A stretch of DNA of 64,000 nt from JACPFV01 sp038043245. Lineage in GTDB: Bacteria; Pseudomonadota; Gammaproteobacteria; Nevskiales; Nevskiaceae. Below the pieces are notes generated by a model, which was not told where the DNA came from, did no database searches, and saw only the letters and a list, made by a program, of their open reading frames with translations. Shown one piece after another: positions 60,497 through 64,000 of this stretch. Both the position numbers and the translations under genes were made by a program. The DNA lies in assembly GCA_038043245.1 (NCBI GenBank), contig JBBTCH010000001.1:496001-560000 (forward strand), read 5' to 3'. The first letter of the stretch is position 1, and each line of letters starts with the position of its first letter.

Positions 60497-62799
60497 GGGC
60501 GTTTAGGCGTCAGGTTATCGAACCGGGTCAAAAGTGCGGGTAAGAACAGCAGGTCAAACAGCAGGGCTACGGCGATGCACAGCGCCGTCATCATGCCGAG
60601 CGTGGCGTTCGCCGTGAAGTCTGACACGGTCAGCACCAGGAATCCGAGCACCAGCACGGCGGTGTTCACGAACAAGGCCGAACCGGTGGTGGCAAAGGAA
60701 TAACGCACGGCGTCCTCTGGGGTCTTGCCGTCCTTGCGCCGCGCACGCAGATATTTGCTCAAGAAATGAATGGTGTCGTCAATGACGATGCCGGACGAGA
60801 CGTTGAACACCGCCGCCACCGCCAGATTGACCTCGCCGCTGAACATGCCCCAGAGGCCAAAAGCCATCACCGACGGCAACAGGTTGGGGATGATGGACAG
60901 CGCGCCGAACAATACCGAGCGCAGCGCGATGATCATCGTCGCGGAAATCAGCAGAATCGAAACGAACGCGCCATCGACCATGCTGTTGATGTTGTTCTGG
61001 CCGATGTGCGCGAACATCAGCGACGGACTGGAGCCCGGCGTCGCGATTTCCGGTGCATGCGCCTTCAGCCAGGCTTGCGCCTGCGCTTCCAGGTCGATCA
61101 ACCCCTGCGACTTGAGGTTATGAATCGACACCGAGAATCGCAACGAGGACTTGTCGAAGTTGACCAGGTCGTTGACGTCCAGCCCCTGCGGCAGCGACAG
61201 CTCGTAGAGCAGGATGTATTGCGCGGTGAGGTCACGGTCGTCGGGGATGCGATAGAACGCCGGGTCATCGCCGTGCATGTTCTTGTTCAGGCGCTTGATC
61301 ACGGTCGTGAAGCTGCTGATGTGCGCGACGCCGGGTTGTTGCCGGTACCACTCGGCGAACGCCTCGACTTTCTTCAGAAACAGCGGATCGGAAATGCCGC
61401 TGGTCTCGCCGGATCTCAGTTCGTACGACAACGTGTCGATGCCTGTGAGATTTTCCTCGACGAAGTCCATGGACTCGCGGATATCCAGACCTTTGGCGAA
61501 ATACGCCACGGTGTCGTCGTTGAGCTCGTTGCGCGGGATGAAGCTGGCGGTGACGGCGACCAGCGCCAGCGTGCCCCACATCAATCGTCGGCGGTGACGC
61601 AGCGCAAACTCGCAGATGTCGTCGATGATCTTCCAGTGCGCGTCCTCGCCCATGCCGGGCTTGATGCGCACCGGCAGCCACATCATCACCGCCGGCAGCA
61701 CGGTGAAGGCGAGGAACATGGTGCCGATGACGCCGAACGCAGCGACGTTGCCCATCTCGCGGAATGGCGGCGAATCGCTGTAGTTGAGCCCGGCGAAACC
61801 GATCGCCGTGGTGAAATTGGTGAAGAACACCGGCATCAGGTTGACCGACAGGCTGCGCTCCATCGCCTGTGCGCGTGACCGCCCCTGCCCCAATCCTTCG
61901 AGATAGGTCAGCAGCAGGTGCACGCTGTCGCTGATGGCGAGTGTCAGGATGATGGTCGGCGCCGAGACGTTGATCTGGTTGAGGTGATAGCCGACCCAGC
62001 CGGTGAAGCCGATCGCCATCACCAGCGACAGCGCGATGATGACGACGGTGACCAACGCGGCGCTGAGCGAACGCAGGAACAACACCAGCAGCAGGACCAC
62101 AATCACGAACATGATCGGCACCAGCGTCACCGAATCGCGCTGCGCCAGTTCGTTGAACCCCTGATTCACCGGGATCAGGCCGGTCAGATAGGTTTTGAAC
62201 TGTGGGTAGTTCTGCTCGAAGCGCGCATAAAGATCGCGCGCGGCAAACATCACTTCGGGCGTCGTCTCGTCGGGCACGCCGCGATGCTGCGGCAGTTCCA
62301 GCTTGACGCTGACCGCTGTGACATGGCCGGTTTTCGACACCAGCGCATTGACCAGCAGCGGTTCGCTCAGTGCGGTGCGCTTTTTCTCGGCGAGCTGCGC
62401 GTCGCTGTACGAACGGGCGTCGCGTATCAGATCGTTAGTCGAAAGATCATCGCCGGAGGCCTGGGTATTCTGGAAGTTGCTCAGCGAATCCACGCGGATC
62501 GAGCGTGGCAATTTCCAGGCTTCGGTGGTCAGCCACTCGACCGCCGCCAGATTCTCGCGCGTGAACACATCGCCGTTGGCCGGCGCCAAAATGAAGCTGA
62601 GGTTGTCGGTGCGGGTGAACTCGTTCTGCAGTCGCTCGTTAGCGACCAGCTGCGGGTCATCCTCACGAAAAAAAATCCGGTAATCGTTGTCGAACCAGAG
62701 GTTCTTGGCGCCGACGCCCATCCATGCGGTCAGCGACAACGCCAGAAACAGCCACAGATGGCGATAACGCACCAGCCAACGCGCCAGCAGGGCTTCCAT
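60493..62799 (-). CDS. RND/MMPL-family exporter
   Basis: Integral membrane protein of 768 residues with the MMPL layout: helix 1 near the N-terminus (HLWLFLALSLTAWMG), a large periplasmic loop (about 35-215), five helices (about 220-390 including LILTLAISDSVHLLLTYLEG), a second loop and five more helices ending in TALCIAVALLFDLLFLPALL. VSSGIVIDDTIHFLSKYLRAR is the charged proton-relay segment of the second half. Relatives include HpnN and MmpL3, which export lipids or hopanoids. It is first in the operon that continues with YqhA-like, dehydrogenase and symporter genes, so it probably exports a lipid or steroid acid. Confidence 0.9.
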   Translation of the reverse strand: MEALLARWLVRYRHLWLFLALSLTAWMGVGAKNLWFDNDYRIFFREDDPQLVANERLQNEFTRTDNLSFILAPANGDVFTRENLAAVEWLTTEAWKLPRSIRVDSLSNFQNTQASGDDLSTNDLIRDARSYSDAQLAEKKRTALSEPLLVNALVSKTGHVTAVSVKLELPQHRGVPDETTPEVMFAARDLYARFEQNYPQFKTYLTGLIPVNQGFNELAQRDSVTLVPIMFVIVVLLLVLFLRSLSAALVTVVIIALSLVMAIGFTGWVGYHLNQINVSAPTIILTLAISDSVHLLLTYLEGLGQGRSRAQAMERSLSVNLMPVFFTNFTTAIGFAGLNYSDSPPFREMGNVAAFGVIGTMFLAFTVLPAVMMWLPVRIKPGMGEDAHWKIIDDICEFALRHRRRLMWGTLALVAVTASFIPRNELNDDTVAYFAKGLDIRESMDFVEENLTGIDTLSYELRSGETSGISDPLFLKKVEAFAEWYRQQPGVAHISSFTTVIKRLNKNMHGDDPAFYRIPDDRDLTAQYILLYELSLPQGLDVNDLVNFDKSSLRFSVSIHNLKSQGLIDLEAQAQAWLKAHAPEIATPGSSPSLMFAHIGQNNINSMVDGAFVSILLISATMIIALRSVLFGALSIIPNLLPSVMAFGLWGMFSGEVNLAVAAVFNVSSGIVIDDTIHFLSKYLRARRKDGKTPEDAVRYSFATTGSALFVNTAVLVLGFLVLTVSDFTANATLGMMTALCIAVALLFDLLFLPALLTRFDNLTPKRP

Positions 62800-62931
62800 G
62801 TCGGTTTGAATTATTTGAACGAGCCAGAATTATGCCTCACGGCATCACCCGCTTCGGACCGGCTTGCACCGATTTGAGACCGACGGGTACGCCATAATCC
62901 GCGCCGCCGATTCATTCGGAGCGCTTTTCTT

Positions 62932-64000
62932 TTGTCCCAGACAACCTCGGTCTTCGATCCGCCGCTGCCGCAACCCGGCCAGCGAGCGCAATGGCTTGGC
63001 CTGCCCGGAAGCTGTGCGGCGCTGGTAGTCAGCAGCGCGGCGCTCAGGCACAACGGTCCTGTGCTGGCGATCTGCGCCGGCGAGAGCCAGGCGCAGCATC
63101 TGGAACAGGAACTGCGCTTTTTTTTAGGCCAGCGCCGCGAAGTGCTGCACCTGCCCGACACCGAAGTGCTGCCCTACGACAGCTTCTCGCCGCATCCTGA
63201 AATCCTGTCGGGGCGACTGGCGGCGTTGTGGCGGCTGCCGCGATTGAAGCAAGGCGTGATCGTCATCCCTGCCGACGCGCTGATCCAGCGGCTGCCGCCG
63301 CCGGCCTGGCTGGATGGCCGTGCGTTCTTGATCAAAGCCGGAGAGAAGTTCGACCCCATCGCGTTTCGCCAGCGCCTGGCAACCGCAGGCTATGCCAGCG
63401 TCGGCGAAGTGCGCACACAGGGTGAATTTGCACTGCGTGGCGCGCTGCTCGACGTCTTTCCGATGGGCTCGGAGCAGGCGTACCGCATTGATCTGTTTGG
63501 CGATGAAATTGAAACGCTGCGCGTGTTCGACCCCGAAACCCAGCGCAGCACCGGCACGGTCAACGAGATCCGCCTGTTGCCGGCGCGCGATTTCCCGACC
63601 GACGCCGAAAGCATCACCCGCTTCCGCGCCGCCTGGCGCACGCATTTCCATGGCGACCCTTCCCGCTCGCCGGTCTACAACCAGGTCAGCAAAGGGCTGA
63701 TGCCCAGCGGCATCGAGTCCTACCTGCCCTTGTTCTTCGAACAGACAGCGGCACTCACCGACTACCTGCCGCCGAACACGCTCACGCTGGAACTGGGCGA
63801 TGTTGCCGGCGCTCTGCGAGCTGACTGGCAGCAACTCAGCGAGCGCCATGAGCGCTATTCCGGCGACATCGAACGGCCGTTGTTGCGCCCGCAGGATTTG
63901 TTCGTGACCGCGGAAGCGGCACTGAACAGTTTGAGCACCCTGCCCGGCGTCGCGATTAAAAGCGATGGTGGCGATTTCGCCTGCGGCCTGATCCCTGCGG
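62932..64000 (+). CDS. mfd: Transcription-repair coupling factor Mfd (N-terminal part; runs off the window)
   Basis: Mfd removes RNA polymerase stalled at DNA lesions and recruits UvrA. About 356 of the usual 1150 or so residues are in the window. The UvrB-like start is visible (QWLGLPGSCAALVVSSAAL, LPDTEVLPYDSFSPHPEI, GEFALRGALLDVFPMGSEQ, YRIDLFGDEIETLRVFDPETQ), as is SGIESYLPLFFEQTA. The start is taken as TTG 62932, with GGAG at 62918 about 10 nt upstream; no ATG or GTG lies in frame close by. The helicase and translocase domains lie beyond 64000. Confidence 0.93.
   Translation, partial: MSQTTSVFDPPLPQPGQRAQWLGLPGSCAALVVSSAALRHNGPVLAICAGESQAQHLEQELRFFLGQRREVLHLPDTEVLPYDSFSPHPEILSGRLAALWRLPRLKQGVIVIPADALIQRLPPPAWLDGRAFLIKAGEKFDPIAFRQRLATAGYASVGEVRTQGEFALRGALLDVFPMGSEQAYRIDLFGDEIETLRVFDPETQRSTGTVNEIRLLPARDFPTDAESITRFRAAWRTHFHGDPSRSPVYNQVSKGLMPSGIESYLPLFFEQTAALTDYLPPNTLTLELGDVAGALRADWQQLSERHERYSGDIERPLLRPQDLFVTAEAALNSLSTLPGVAIKSDGGDFACGLIPA

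Overview
The window is about 64 kb of a high-GC (roughly 60-65 percent by eye) chromosome from the Gammaproteobacteria. The class is supported by conserved gene orders: tig-clpP-clpX-lon with hupB and ppiD close by, dnaQ-rnhA-yafS-like-gloB, fadBA, ppiD near fabI, and mfd. Abundant acyl-CoA dehydrogenases, a Baeyer-Villiger-type monooxygenase, large TonB-dependent receptors and an RND/MMPL exporter suggest a lipid-degrading, Nevskiales- or Steroidobacterales-like organism. That order-level guess is inference. No rRNA, CRISPR array, transposase or prophage was seen.

Layout. 1-777: hrcA, cut by the window edge. 956-4267: a lower-GC accessory module of an unknown 130-residue protein and a UvrD/Rep-type helicase with an N-terminal Tudor-like domain and an embedded nuclease-like domain. 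4438-6261: acetolactate synthase-like enzyme. 6355-12394: lipid/ketone metabolism (DUF4442 hotdog protein, MDR reductase, crotonase, monooxygenase, esterase, TetR, diiron hydroxylase-like). 12431-14896: sulfur module (DUF6691, YeeE, TauE, persulfide dioxygenase), then a PLP Cys/Met enzyme. 16203-19529: fadA and fadB. 19700-21476: histone H1-like protein, small membrane protein, ArsR-methyltransferase fusion. 21575-24308: dnaQ-rnhA-methyltransferase and divergent gloB. 24450-33246: an eight-gene locus of three TPR proteins, a small exported protein, a TolQ/ExbB channel, two TolR/ExbD subunits and an AgmX/PglI-type TonB-like protein. 33336-37474: fabI, a dicarboxylate symporter and ppiD. 37498-47515: tRNA-Asp, tRNA-Val, hupB, a TonB receptor on the opposite strand, lon, clpX, clpP, tig and tRNA-Leu. 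47624-53755: a Fur-controlled haem-uptake operon (hemP, receptor, hemS, hmuTUV). 53752-62799: SDR, YheT-like hydrolase, then a minus-strand run of RND exporter, YqhA-like protein, acyl-CoA dehydrogenase, bile-acid symporter-like protein, AidB-like dehydrogenase and TPR lipoprotein. 62932-64000: start of mfd.

The least understood system is the 24450-33246 locus. Its order and domains resemble the proton-driven AglRQS/Glt envelope machinery known from myxobacterial gliding, in an organism class where the role is unclear. A second theme is a family of palindromic repeats (five copies) that all end 11-26 bp upstream of a start codon.
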